Shown: one piece after another, positions 36,049-44,433 of the stretch
Layout: the number at the start of each line of letters is the position of its first letter
Position numbering within the stretch: position 1 is the stretch's first letter
From: Shinella sp. CPCC 101442
Lineage (GTDB): Bacteria; Pseudomonadota; Alphaproteobacteria; Rhizobiales; Rhizobiaceae
Assembly (NCBI RefSeq): GCF_024704725.1
Contig: NZ_JALIQS010000010.1
Location: 1 to 64,000 of the forward strand
Direction: 5' to 3'
DNA: 64,000 nucleotides
Position numbers and translations under genes: made by a program
The notes under the pieces: generated by a model
What the model was told of the DNA's origin: nothing
Databases searched by the model: none
What the model saw: only the letters and a program-made list of their open reading frames with translations

Positions 36049-36094
36049 CATGTCGGCCGCGAATGGTATTCGCGGCCGACATGCCTTTTTGTTT
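36049..36094 (+). terminator. Strong rho-independent terminator between the converging sulfur operons
   Basis: A perfect 16-bp stem (36049-36064 with 36068-36083) with a 3-nt loop, followed by CCTTTTTGTTT. It ends the plus-strand TetR/GlcD transcript and by position also separates it from the minus-strand binding-protein gene that stops at 36102. Confidence 0.92.
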
Positions 36095-36101
36095 CGATGA
36101 A

Positions 36102-37202
36102 TCAGTTGCTGGCGAGCGACTTCTTGAGGTTGTCGTCGAAGTTCAGCGACGTCTTCTTCTCCTCGATCGTGTCGGTGTACCGGCTGTCGTAGGCAAGCGA
36201 GACGTCGACGGTTTTCTTGATGACCCCGAATTCGTGCACGACCTGTGCGATGCTTCGTGCGTCGTCGATGCGTTCCTTGGTGATCGGGCGCGGAATGACG
36301 CGATTGTATGCCCAGAAGAACGCGGCACTCTCAGGCGTAAGCTTGCGCACTTTCACCAGGGTTTCCTGAGCTTCCTTCGGATGCGTGTTGTACCAGTCCT
36401 GGAAGGCGACATAGCGGGCAACCAGATCGCGCAATGCCGCGTCCTTCGCCGGATCGGCGAGTGACGCCGTGCTGGCGATCAGGCTGTTCTGGCTGCCCGG
36501 ACCGACATCGCCGCTCTTGGCAATAATCTTGGCACCATCCGCCAGCGACTGGTCGTAGAATTCGATCGGTCCCGAGACGAGATCCACCTGTCCATTCAGG
36601 AGCGCGAGAGCACCGGCTTCGTTGTTCAGCGTAACCGGAACGACATCCTCGGGAGTAAGGCCGAGATGCTTGAGCGTTTGCAGGTAGAGAAGGAAGTTGG
36701 TCGCGCCCGGGGACGAGGCCCAACGCTTGCCACGGACGGCATCTGCCGTCAGTTCGGTGATGCCCGAATCCTTCGAGGCAACGGTTACGAAGCGCTCGTG
36801 GTTTTCCGAGTCGGCCGTGCTGAAAACCAGCACCGACTTGTAGGGGACATCATCCTTGGTCCAGTCCGGATTGGCGGCTGCCTGTGCCTGAATGGCCGTG
36901 AACTGGGCGATGGCGCCAATATCGATCTTGCCGGCCGCAAGTGCCGTTGCGTTTTCGACGACATTGGGGAATGTCGCGAATTCGAGGTTATAGGGTGCAT
37001 CTTTCCAGATGCCGGATGCTTCCCAGGCGGGCTGCAGCTCAGGCCCGTTCTGGCCGACGATGATGGTGACCTTCTCATCCTGTGCATGGGCCGCCGGCAC
37101 CATGAGTGCGGACAGGACAAAGAGGCTCGTGCGGGCCAGTCTGGCCCAGCTGGGAGAGGCGACCGTGCCGGTTCGCAGGATGTCGGAACTATCGGGTGTC
37201 AT
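36102..37202 (-). CDS. Sulfonate/nitrate-type periplasmic binding protein (SsuA-like), copy 2
   Basis: A 366-residue exported protein with a long signal region (hydrophobic about 25-42, likely cut after AAHA). The mature sequence aligns along its whole length with copy 1 at 31256-32317 and shares blocks such as GKRWASSPGATNFLLYLQTL and ITKERIDDARSIAQVVHEFG. It is last in a minus-strand operon after the SfnB-like and FAH-family genes, and that operon encodes no permease or ATPase. It probably feeds the SsuBC-like pair of the facing operon with a second substrate. The ATG at 37202 is preferred to a GTG at 37211. Confidence 0.9.
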   Translation of the reverse strand: MTPDSSDILRTGTVASPSWARLARTSLFVLSALMVPAAHAQDEKVTIIVGQNGPELQPAWEASGIWKDAPYNLEFATFPNVVENATALAAGKIDIGAIAQFTAIQAQAAANPDWTKDDVPYKSVLVFSTADSENHERFVTVASKDSGITELTADAVRGKRWASSPGATNFLLYLQTLKHLGLTPEDVVPVTLNNEAGALALLNGQVDLVSGPIEFYDQSLADGAKIIAKSGDVGPGSQNSLIASTASLADPAKDAALRDLVARYVAFQDWYNTHPKEAQETLVKVRKLTPESAAFFWAYNRVIPRPITKERIDDARSIAQVVHEFGVIKKTVDVSLAYDSRYTDTIEEKKTSLNFDDNLKKSLASN

Positions 37203-37279
37203 GGAGTTCACCTTGCTTGGCGTGAAATGTATCGGAAGCGCCGGAACAGCCAGGCTGCTGCTCCGGCAAGGAACCGGGA

Positions 37280-38161
37280 TCAGCTCGCGAGGCGGGCGGT
37301 TTCCGCCGGGCGGGCGACCTGCAGCTGGGTGCCAAGACCAGCAACGGACGCCCTGATAAGATCGCCGGGCCGCAGCGCGATGCCTTCCGTGCCTTCGATC
37401 CTGGCGGGGCTTCCAGTCAGAATCACATCGCCCGGCAGCAGGCGGAGACGACGGGACAGGCGCGCTATCAGTTCGGGAATGGCGAAAACCAGGTCCGACG
37501 TATTGCCCCGCTGGATGGCCGTATCGTTGAAGTCGAGTTCGATGGCGAGGGAGCCGAGATCGCCGGCCGCCTCAAGCGAGACGACTTCCGGCCCAAGTGG
37601 CGTGAAGGTCGCCAGCGACTTGGATGGATTGAGATACGTCGCACCGCCCGAACCGTCGAGCTTGGGAATGTTGACGATGGCCGTGCGATCGTAGAGGTCT
37701 TGTGCGACGGTTACGCCGGCGACATGGTCAAGCGCCTGGTCCTCATTGATGAAGTAAGCTTCGCGCTTGATGACGACCGCCGCCTCCGCCTCCGTGAACA
37801 CGGTTTCGCTAGGCAGGAGAATGTCTGCGTGCGGGCCGGCCAGCGAGGTCAGGAACTTTGCGAACACGCCCGGTTCCGTTGGTGTCTTCAGACCCGAATG
37901 ATGGATATGGGTATGGTAGTTCAGGCCGACGCCCACGATCTGGCGCGGGCGCGGGACCGGCGAGAGGATGCGCGCACTCTCAGGTGCGGTGGCATCCGCC
38001 GACTTGCTGCCCGACTGTGCCCATTCCTGGAAATCATCCCAGTCTTCGAAAATGGCTTGCGGATCATGTGAAAAGCGACCGTTGCTGGCGTTAGCGACGT
38101 CGAGAATGCCTTCAGGGAGGATAAGCTTGAGGCGGCCGGAATCGTTGAGAATACGTGTCAT
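37280..38161 (-). CDS. Fumarylacetoacetate hydrolase (FAH) family protein
   Basis: A 293-residue protein with the FAH C-terminal fold. GVGLNYHTHIHHSG is near residue 75, the metal-ligand acidic cluster is in FTEAEAAVVIKREAYF near 125, and GDVILTGSPARIEGTEGIAL is near 245. The family performs Mg-dependent C-C hydrolysis, decarboxylation or isomerisation of beta-diketo or 2-oxo acids. The ATG overlaps the stop of the SfnB-like gene by 4 bp. In this sulfur operon it may process the carbon skeleton left after desulfurisation. The E-x-E motif is intact in part, so activity is likely, but the substrate is unknown. Confidence 0.88.
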   Translation of the reverse strand: MTRILNDSGRLKLILPEGILDVANASNGRFSHDPQAIFEDWDDFQEWAQSGSKSADATAPESARILSPVPRPRQIVGVGLNYHTHIHHSGLKTPTEPGVFAKFLTSLAGPHADILLPSETVFTEAEAAVVIKREAYFINEDQALDHVAGVTVAQDLYDRTAIVNIPKLDGSGGATYLNPSKSLATFTPLGPEVVSLEAAGDLGSLAIELDFNDTAIQRGNTSDLVFAIPELIARLSRRLRLLPGDVILTGSPARIEGTEGIALRPGDLIRASVAGLGTQLQVARPAETARLAS

Positions 38162-39357
38162 GTCTGTCGGTTCTCCAGGTTGAGGGGGTGAAGGTTGCGG
38201 GCAAGACTTTCAGTGCCGAGGGAAAGGAGGACGTAGTCCTCCTGTTGGGAGTGGACGCGCGCGCAAAGCACATCACGCCAATGGCGCTCGAGCGCACTGC
38301 TCCGGGAAAGGCTGGGATTGCCGAGCGCCTTCACAGCAACCTCTACAGCCCGGATGACCGCCGACGCGATGAGGGTCTTGGCAGCGGAAGCATGCCGGAA
38401 TGCGTTCACGTCGCCGGCGTCCATGCCGGATGCAAAATGCCGAAGAAGCGATTCGGCCTGAATCAGGTTGAGTTCGATTTCTCCGGCAACGGTGCGCATG
38501 CGTTCCGTCGTGGCAATCGGCCTACCGAGTGCTGTGGGCACCCGTTCGTGGCAAAAACGGTGAAACGCGTCCTGGGCTGCACGGGCAACGCCGATGTAAA
38601 GCGCCGAGAAGGCGAGGACGCTTGGCGCTGCCAAATGGTCGTTCTGCCGTGTGCGGGAGGTGATGGTCTCCGGATTGACGATATGATCATGCGGAACCAC
38701 CACGTCGTGGTAAACGACGTCGTGGCTTTGCGTCGCACGCATGCCGAGATGATTCCAAGTCGGAAGAATTTCAATGCCGTCGCTTTCGGCAGGCACAAGA
38801 AACTCCGCAACACGCGGTTCGGCCTCGTCGGTCACCGCCCATGGCAGGTGATAGTCGAGGCCTGTCGAGCCAGTGCAAAACATCTTTCGGCCGGACAGGA
38901 TCCAGCCCTCGCTGCTGTATCGCGCGCGCGTCGCCGGAAGTCCGCCGCGCGCTGGCGTCCCCAGATCGGGTTCCGCCCGAAATGCATTCAGCAATGTCGG
39001 ACGCTGCCGGGATTCGTTCAGTATGCGAAGATAGAGATGCGGTGCGATTGCGCGAGGGTCGCCGGAACCTTGATTGGCATGGAACTGCAGGTTCATCAGC
39101 GCGATCAATGCGACCGAAGGGTCTCCGCGCCCGAGTGAGGCCATCAACTCCACAATGTCCGAGACACCGTACCCAGCTCCGCCATGCTCTTGAGTCACGC
39201 TTGCGGTCAACAGCCCGGCTTCATGCAGCGCCAGAATGCCGTCCGCGGGAAACGAGGCGTTCTCGTCATGGTAGCCAGCTCGATCTGCAAGGCGCTCGAC
39301 GAGTTGGTCGAGTCGCGCCGATGGTGGTGGGAGATGGTGGATCTGTCTGTGCGTCAT
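38158..39357 (-). CDS. Acyl-CoA dehydrogenase-fold flavoprotein, SfnB/DszC-like, copy 2
   Basis: A 399-residue paralogue of the protein at 28269-29480 with the same blocks (RKMFCTGSTGLDYHLPWAV, WNHLGMRATQSHDVVYHDVV, VPTALGRPIATTERMRTVAG). It is the first gene of the minus-strand sulfur operon, downstream of promoter copy 2. ATG 39357 has no good ribosome site; a TTG at 39387 is the other in-frame choice, so the start is uncertain. The stop overlaps the FAH-family gene start (ATGA). Two diverged flavoproteins under one kind of promoter suggest two sulfur substrates or two steps. Confidence 0.88.
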   Translation of the reverse strand: MTHRQIHHLPPPSARLDQLVERLADRAGYHDENASFPADGILALHEAGLLTASVTQEHGGAGYGVSDIVELMASLGRGDPSVALIALMNLQFHANQGSGDPRAIAPHLYLRILNESRQRPTLLNAFRAEPDLGTPARGGLPATRARYSSEGWILSGRKMFCTGSTGLDYHLPWAVTDEAEPRVAEFLVPAESDGIEILPTWNHLGMRATQSHDVVYHDVVVPHDHIVNPETITSRTRQNDHLAAPSVLAFSALYIGVARAAQDAFHRFCHERVPTALGRPIATTERMRTVAGEIELNLIQAESLLRHFASGMDAGDVNAFRHASAAKTLIASAVIRAVEVAVKALGNPSLSRSSALERHWRDVLCARVHSQQEDYVLLSLGTESLARNLHPLNLENRQT

Positions 39358-39385
39358 AAAGAGGGTATAGCACCCCCATAGACGC

Positions 39386-39427
39386 AAAGAGAATGATCGG
39401 TCTTTCTTTTTCTATTAAATTTATAGA
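39386..39427 (-). promoter_or_regulatory. Sulfur-operon promoter element, copy 2
   Basis: On the minus strand this reads TCTATAAATTTAATAGA (39411-39427), then AAAAGAAAGACCGATCATTC and CTTTGCGTC. Compared with copy 1 at 27044-27085, only scattered positions differ. The palindrome CTAnAAATTTAnTAG lies about 55-70 bp upstream of the coding start, right for an activator site. Confidence 0.7.
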
Positions 39428-39845
39428 ATATATTTGCATCCATTCGCCAGTTGCCGCTTGGTTTACCCCGCCCGGGTAGATACTCAGCCGATTGGCGGAT
39501 GCTTCCATAAGTTGGGGCTTAATTACCGGCCGCCTGGCGGTAGGGCAGAAGCAACATATGATCTGTCCTCAGCGGCGGCTGTGACTTCCTCAAGCCGACG
39601 ACACGCATTTATCTGCGGGCGGATTTTCTCCCGGACAACGAGGAGGGCAGGAAATAGCTAGCCGACCTAGCCGGATACAGCGTATCGATTTGACCGCTTA
39701 GTCGGCTTGAAGGTGTAAGCGAGCCCAGAAACGGAAAGTCAGCTCGAACCCGATGATGACCAACGGCTCGGGGCCTCCAGTTGGCACGCCGGCGGTTCGC
39801 TTCCGTTCAAGGTCCTGGAGATTTTCCGTCGTCACCCCTGGAGAT
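39428..39845. other. Intergenic region (418 bp) between promoter copy 2 and the LysR pair
   Basis: No gene is supported. Short open frames on both strands lack ribosome sites and family features. It must hold the upstream control region of the minus-strand sulfur operon and the 3-prime end of the LysR transcript. No clear terminator hairpin was seen. Confidence 0.35.
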
Positions 39846-40736
39846 TCAAGGTGTCGCCGCTTCTTCGATGAGCCAGTTGATGAAATAGCCGACCTCCGCG
39901 GTTTCCCGCTTCGCCTCGGCGCAGATGCAGTAGTAGTTGTGCAGAGCAGGCACGCTGAGTTGCAACGGCTGCACAAGGCGACCCTCATCCAGATCGCGGG
40001 CGGACACGACCTCGTCGCTGAGCGCGACGCCAAAACCGTCGCGCGCGGCCTGTAGCACGATGCCGAAATCGTCGAAATACACGTCCGCCTCGCCGGTATA
40101 GGCGATGCCAGCCTCTGCCTGCCAGCGACGCCATTGCGAGCCGTCATCCTCATGGAGCAGCCTGTGATAGGCAAGGTCGGAGGGTTGGCGGATGGCGTTG
40201 GGGCCGCGCAGGAGCTGGGGGCTGCAAACCGGCGTCATATGGATGCCGTGCAGCAGGCGCCACCAGAAGCCCGGCCAGGGCGGCGCGCCATAGACGATCG
40301 CAACATCCGTCTTGCGCCAGTCGACGCCGTGGAAATGGCTGGAGGTGAGAACCTTCAACTGGAAATTCGGGCTTTCCGCCATGAAGGTGAAAAGCCGTGT
40401 GGCAAGCCATGCAACGCCGTGTACCTGCGGGATGGAGATGGTGAGGGCCTGCTTTGGCGCGCCACCATATTTATGCGCCGATAGCTGGCGCACGCCGGTG
40501 TGGATCGCCTCCATGGCGCTTGCCACCGAGCGCTGAAGCTGGCTTCCGCTCGGCGTCAAAGCCAGTTGCCGGCCGCGTTTTTGAAAGAGGTCGACGCCGA
40601 GTGTTACCTGGAGCGCGCGGATCTGCTGGCTGACGGCACCTGGCGTCACATGCAGCTCCGCCGCCGCCGCACTGACATTGCCAAGTCGCGCGACGCTTTC
40701 GAAGACGCGAAATGCATGAAGGGGTGGCAGCGCCAT
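39846..40736 (-). CDS. LysR-family regulator (GcvA-like)
   Basis: A 296-residue regulator. The winged HTH is at about 5-65 (FESVARLGNVSAAAAELHVT, then PGAVSQQIRALQ). The LysR substrate domain follows, with the YHRLLHEDDGSQWRRW block also found in the neighbouring LysR (VALLHEDDGGEWAKW), so the two are paralogues of the GcvA group. It lies 30 bp downstream of the other LysR gene on the same strand, probably cotranscribed. The target is likely the divergent hydrolase/ABC genes at 41783-45908. Confidence 0.92.
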   Translation of the reverse strand: MALPPLHAFRVFESVARLGNVSAAAAELHVTPGAVSQQIRALQVTLGVDLFQKRGRQLALTPSGSQLQRSVASAMEAIHTGVRQLSAHKYGGAPKQALTISIPQVHGVAWLATRLFTFMAESPNFQLKVLTSSHFHGVDWRKTDVAIVYGAPPWPGFWWRLLHGIHMTPVCSPQLLRGPNAIRQPSDLAYHRLLHEDDGSQWRRWQAEAGIAYTGEADVYFDDFGIVLQAARDGFGVALSDEVVSARDLDEGRLVQPLQLSVPALHNYYCICAEAKRETAEVGYFINWLIEEAATP

Positions 40737-40766
40737 TGGATTCTTCCCTCAGTTAACGTTCACGGA

Positions 40767-41702
40767 TCAGGCATTCTGGTCGCGCCCCGGGCGCAACTGC
40801 TCGACCAACCGATCGGCCAGGGCGCGCAGGACGGGGTCGTTCGCACGATTGACAGGGCAGACGATGTAATATTCCCGCGCCGCATTGATCGTGGTCGAGA
40901 ACGGTTGGATGAGCCGCCCCTCGCTCAGGTAGTTTCGCGTCAGCACATCCGAGACCAGTGCTACGCCGCGGCCCTGAACGGCGGAAGCGATCGCCTGCGC
41001 CACCGACTTCACCCGTACACGGGTGTTGTCCTCAAGGGCGATCCGAGCGGCAACGGACCATTTTGCCCATTCTCCGCCGTCATCTTCATGCAGCAGCGCG
41101 ACGGAGCTCAGCTTTCTGTCGCGATTGCGCAGGTCGAGCCGGGGGAGCAGTGTTGGCGAGCAAACAGCGCAGAGCCGTACCTCGCTGAGTGACCGCCAGT
41201 ATTGTCCGGTGAAGGGCGGATTGTCGTAGACGATTGCCAGGTCATTGTCCTCCCAATTCACCTCCGCGGCGGTGATCGCCTCATTGATTGTGAGGTTGGA
41301 AATGCCGTGTGATTGCGCGAAATCGACGATCGTCGCTGTCAGCCAGGCGATCCCGAGTGCGGTCGGCACGGAAACCGACAATAAGGCAGGCTGGTCGCTG
41401 GAGGCTAGTTTCCGCGATGCCCGCGTCGCCGTGTCTAGCTGTCCGAGCGATATGGCGACGGTCTGCGAAAAATCCCGGCCCGCCTGAGTGAGGGCGACAT
41501 TCCGGCCTGACTTCTGGAACAGGGTGATGCCAGTCGCATCACTCAGCTTTTTCAACTGCAGCGAAATCGCGCTTGGACTGAGGTTCAATTCCTCCGCCGC
41601 ATGCCGCACGCCGCCTAGGCGTGCGGTCGCCTCGAAGGCCGGTAGATACTGCAGGTAGGGCGGGAGTCGGCTCATCTGGATATCCGGCTGATCGTTTAGC
41701 AT
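40767..41702 (-). CDS. LysR-family regulator (GcvA-like), divergent to the hydrolase operon
   Basis: A 311-residue regulator with the HTH at about 15-75 (FEATARLGGVRHAAEELNLS, then PSAISLQLKKL) and the standard LysR effector domain. The ATG at 41702 is taken as the start; an in-frame ATG at 41675 would fit the family N-terminus equally well, and neither has a strong ribosome site. It is divergent from the biuret-hydrolase-like gene across an 80-bp AT-rich gap, the classic arrangement for autoregulation and activation of the divergent operon. Confidence 0.92.
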   Translation of the reverse strand: MLNDQPDIQMSRLPPYLQYLPAFEATARLGGVRHAAEELNLSPSAISLQLKKLSDATGITLFQKSGRNVALTQAGRDFSQTVAISLGQLDTATRASRKLASSDQPALLSVSVPTALGIAWLTATIVDFAQSHGISNLTINEAITAAEVNWEDNDLAIVYDNPPFTGQYWRSLSEVRLCAVCSPTLLPRLDLRNRDRKLSSVALLHEDDGGEWAKWSVAARIALEDNTRVRVKSVAQAIASAVQGRGVALVSDVLTRNYLSEGRLIQPFSTTINAAREYYIVCPVNRANDPVLRALADRLVEQLRPGRDQNA

Positions 41703-41782
41703 TATAGAACAATATTGGTGATTTTAAATTGATTTTTTAAAACTGTTGGGAGTGCTATCCCATAACAAAGAGGAGCTTGTTC
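41703..41782. promoter_or_regulatory. AT-rich divergent promoter region for LysR and hydrolase genes
   Basis: An 80-bp gap with strong AT bias (ATTTTAAATTGATTTTTTAA core) between divergent starts. It contains imperfect A/T-rich dyads of the T-N11-A type expected for LysR binding. A single operator cannot be fixed by eye. Confidence 0.45.
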
Positions 41783-42457
41783 ATGATCTCGGCAAAACCA
41801 TTCGACTATCCCTATGACGGCAATCTCGATGCCCGCAAAACGGCGCTTGTTGTCATCGACCTGCAGGAGGATTTTCTCTCGACCACAGGTTATTTCGCCC
41901 GTCAGGGTTATGATCCCGCACCACTTCGCGCGATCCTTCCGGCGGTGAACCAGCTTATTGCCGCATGCCGTGAGGCGGGTATCCAGATCATTCACACGCG
42001 GCAGGGTTATCGCGGGGACCTCGCGGATATGACCCCTTACGAAAAATGGCGCCGGCAGCGGTCAGGCCTTGAAGGAACAACCGCATTGCTGCGCTCCAGC
42101 CCCGGTTTTCAGATCGTTCCTGAACTTGACGTGCGCCCGCAGGACATCATTGTCGACAAAACCTGCAACAGCGCTTTCACCTACACCGATTTCGAGCATG
42201 TCTTGCGTGCCCAGGGCATCACGCATCTGCTGTTTTCCGGCTGCACCACTGACGTCTGCGTTCATACGACGCTGCGTGAAGCTTGTGATCGGAATTTCCA
42301 GTGCCTGACAATCTCGGACGCCTGCGCCAGCGGCGATCAATATGCCCACGAGGCCGCCCTCCACATGGTCACCGTCGAGAACGGCATTTTTGGCGCGCTG
42401 ACCGATACAGCGGCGGTGCTCGAAGGTCTGAAAAAGCTTGGAAAATCCCCGAAATGA
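41783..42457 (+). CDS. Isochorismatase-family cysteine hydrolase (biuret/ureidoacrylate-hydrolase-like)
   Basis: A 224-residue hydrolase. The catalytic triad is visible: D in ALVVIDLQEDF near residue 27, K in DIIVDKTCNSAF near 125 and C in SGCTTDVCVHTTLREA near 158. The N-terminal PYDGNLDARKTAL and the HTRQGYRGDLADM stretch resemble biuret amidohydrolase from Rhizobium and RutB-type enzymes, which cleave ureido or carbamoyl amide bonds. AGAGGAG precedes the ATG. The stop overlaps the GYD-domain gene start (ATGA). It probably releases ammonia or carbamate from a small nitrogenous substrate imported by the ABC system encoded downstream. Assignment beyond the family is tentative. Confidence 0.88.
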   Translation: MISAKPFDYPYDGNLDARKTALVVIDLQEDFLSTTGYFARQGYDPAPLRAILPAVNQLIAACREAGIQIIHTRQGYRGDLADMTPYEKWRRQRSGLEGTTALLRSSPGFQIVPELDVRPQDIIVDKTCNSAFTYTDFEHVLRAQGITHLLFSGCTTDVCVHTTLREACDRNFQCLTISDACASGDQYAHEAALHMVTVENGIFGALTDTAAVLEGLKKLGKSPK

Positions 42458-42756
42458 ACGAGACCCAGAAATACGTTTCCCTGATGCGCCTCACGCAGAA
42501 GGGGCTCACAGAACTGACCGATAGCGCGAAGCGCCGGAAGGTCAGCGAAGATCGTGTCGCAGCGCTCGGCGGGCGGTCGATCGCCTTCTACGCTCTGCTC
42601 GGAACCTATGATTTCATGCAGGTTTTCGAGATGCCGGGCAATGAAGCGATGATGCAGTACGTGCTCACGGCGCGCCGGGACGGGCATGTCGAACCGCTCA
42701 TCCTCCCCGCATTCGACACCGAGACATACGGCCAGATTCTCACCGCTGTAGGTTAG
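42454..42756 (+). CDS. GYD-domain small protein
   Basis: A 100-residue protein with the ferredoxin-like GYD layout (KYVSLMRLTQKGLTEL near the start; FYALLGTYDFMQVFEMPGNE in the middle, with GTYD for GYD). It starts inside the stop codon of the hydrolase gene, so both are made together. GYD proteins have no settled biochemical role and often accompany nitrogen or aromatic catabolism genes. It may be a dimeric accessory or regulatory subunit for the hydrolase. Confidence 0.82.
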   Translation: MNETQKYVSLMRLTQKGLTELTDSAKRRKVSEDRVAALGGRSIAFYALLGTYDFMQVFEMPGNEAMMQYVLTARRDGHVEPLILPAFDTETYGQILTAVG

Positions 42757-42875
42757 CTGTATAGTTTAGTTTTTCTGCTGTTTTAAGGACAAAACATTTA
42801 GCTTGTCTGCGAAAGGCGTTCGTATACGACTTCACAAAACTCGATGCAAGAAACCAAAAACAAGGGAACACAACC

Positions 42876-43715
42876 ATGATGACAGCAACACTGGGAACGA
42901 AAATGTCGCTTCTGGCAGGCACCATGTTTGCCGCTCTGCTTAGCGCCAACACCGCTCTTTCCGCCGAACAGAAGCCGGATTTCGTATCGGGCGGCATTTT
43001 GAAAGTCTGCACCAGCGGCGAATTTCCGCCGATGGAATATTATGAAAATCCGGGCGACAAGGATCTCGTCGGTTTCGAGATTGACGTCATGGACGCAATC
43101 GCCAAACAGTGGGGTGCGAAGGCCGAATATGTCGTCGGTGACTTCAAGGGCCTGCTGCCGTCGCTCGATTCGAAGCGCTGCGACCTTGTCGCGAGCGGCA
43201 TCATGATCACGCCGGCTCGCCTCGAAAAATACGACGGCATCCCGTATTTCGGCTCTCACGTCGTCATGGTCACTGCGGCGAGCGACACGGAGACGAAAGT
43301 TCCGGCCGATGTCAGCGGCAAGATCATGGCGATCGAAGCCGGCACGACCTACGAAAAGACGGTCGCCGATCTCAATGCCGAACTCGAAGCCGCCGGCAAG
43401 GAACCGATCCAGGCGCAGACCTATCCGTCCGCGTCCGGCGTCATCGAGCAGATCCTGGTTGGACGCGCTACCGCGACGATCACGCAGGATACGACGGCTG
43501 CCTACCGCATGCTTCAGGTGCCGGGCCGGCTGGCCATTCCCTACACCTACGAGGAAAGCGAAAACTACGGCATCTATCTGCGTAAAAGCGATGGCGACCG
43601 GCAGATGCTGAAGGAAGCGATCGAGGCCCTGCAGGCGAGCGGCGAGATGAAGGCGTTTCTCAAGAAGTGGAATCTGCCGGAAACCTCGACCGACGTTTCT
43701 CACGACGTAAACTGA
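42876..43715 (+). CDS. Polar amino-acid-type periplasmic binding protein (SBP family 3)
   Basis: A 279-residue exported protein with a signal peptide (cut likely after ALSA at about 30). The mature domain has family-3 features: ILKVCTSGEFPPMEYYE, LVGFEIDVMDAIAKQWG, LLPSLDSKRCDLVASGIMIT and PARLEKYDGIPYF. It binds an amino acid or amino-acid-like ligand for the permease and ATPase that follow. A 119-bp gap upstream could hold its own promoter. The ligand is not readable; a carbamoylated or amide amino acid would fit the hydrolase upstream. Confidence 0.92.
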   Translation: MMTATLGTKMSLLAGTMFAALLSANTALSAEQKPDFVSGGILKVCTSGEFPPMEYYENPGDKDLVGFEIDVMDAIAKQWGAKAEYVVGDFKGLLPSLDSKRCDLVASGIMITPARLEKYDGIPYFGSHVVMVTAASDTETKVPADVSGKIMAIEAGTTYEKTVADLNAELEAAGKEPIQAQTYPSASGVIEQILVGRATATITQDTTAAYRMLQVPGRLAIPYTYEESENYGIYLRKSDGDRQMLKEAIEALQASGEMKAFLKKWNLPETSTDVSHDVN

Positions 43716-43731
43716 CGATAGGCGGTCTCCG

Positions 43732-44409
43732 TTGTTCCAGCTCGACCTCTTCCTGCAGGCGATCTTCAGTGCCCCCCTTTTCAAGGGGGCACTCCTGACC
43801 ATCGGCCTCTCTCTCTGCGTCATGGCTGTGTCGCTCGTGCTCGGCATGGGGCTCGGCTCCATGGCGGGCTCGCCACGGCGCTCCGTCCGGTGGCTGGTGA
43901 CGCTCTATGTCTGGCTGTTCCGCGGCGCACCTGCACTCCTTGTGCTGCTGTTCGTGTGGAACGGTCTGCCGCAGATATCCGAAGTCTTCCGCGCCAGCTG
44001 GTTCACGCCCTTCGTTGCGGCCTTCCTGGCGCTGTCGCTGATCCAAATCGCTTATCTGGCGGAAATCCTGCGCAGCGCCTTTGCCGCGGTTGGGCGTGGG
44101 CAGCAAGAGGGTGCGGCCGCGCTCGGCATGCATCGCTGGCAGATTTTTCTGGTTATCACCATGCCTCAGGCGCTCCGGATCGCGGTTCCCGCGCTGATGA
44201 ACGAATTCATCTCGCTTCTGAAGACCACGTCGCTTGCGACCGTGATCTCACTCAAGGAGCTGATGACGGTCTCGCAGTTTGCGATCGCCACGAGCTTCCG
44301 GTTCCTCGAATGGTATGGTGCAGCCCTCGTCTATTATCTCGTCATCGTCTCGGTGCTGACGCTCGCCCAGAACCGCATCGAACATGTGCTGTCGCGCGGC
44401 TATCGCTGA
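43732..44409 (+). CDS. Polar amino-acid ABC transporter permease (HisM/GlnP family)
   Basis: A 225-residue permease with about five membrane segments, the N-terminal family motif (FKGALLTIGLSLCVMAVSLV), FRGAPALLVLLFVWNGLP, and the ATPase-contact loop EGAAALGMHRWQIFLVITMP near residue 125. The start is a TTG at 43732, supported by the signature hydrophobic N-terminus. Only one permease is encoded, so it is probably a homodimer. It lies 16 bp after the binding protein. Confidence 0.9.
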   Translation: MFQLDLFLQAIFSAPLFKGALLTIGLSLCVMAVSLVLGMGLGSMAGSPRRSVRWLVTLYVWLFRGAPALLVLLFVWNGLPQISEVFRASWFTPFVAAFLALSLIQIAYLAEILRSAFAAVGRGQQEGAAALGMHRWQIFLVITMPQALRIAVPALMNEFISLLKTTSLATVISLKELMTVSQFAIATSFRFLEWYGAALVYYLVIVSVLTLAQNRIEHVLSRGYR

Positions 44410-44433
44410 TCGCCGTAAACCCACGGGTTGGAA

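Noticed and set aside
39781-39800. Possible sigma-54 promoter (TTGGCACG element)
   Set aside because: Spacing to the next TTCGC does not fit the -24/-12 pattern, and no sigma-54 activator gene is near.
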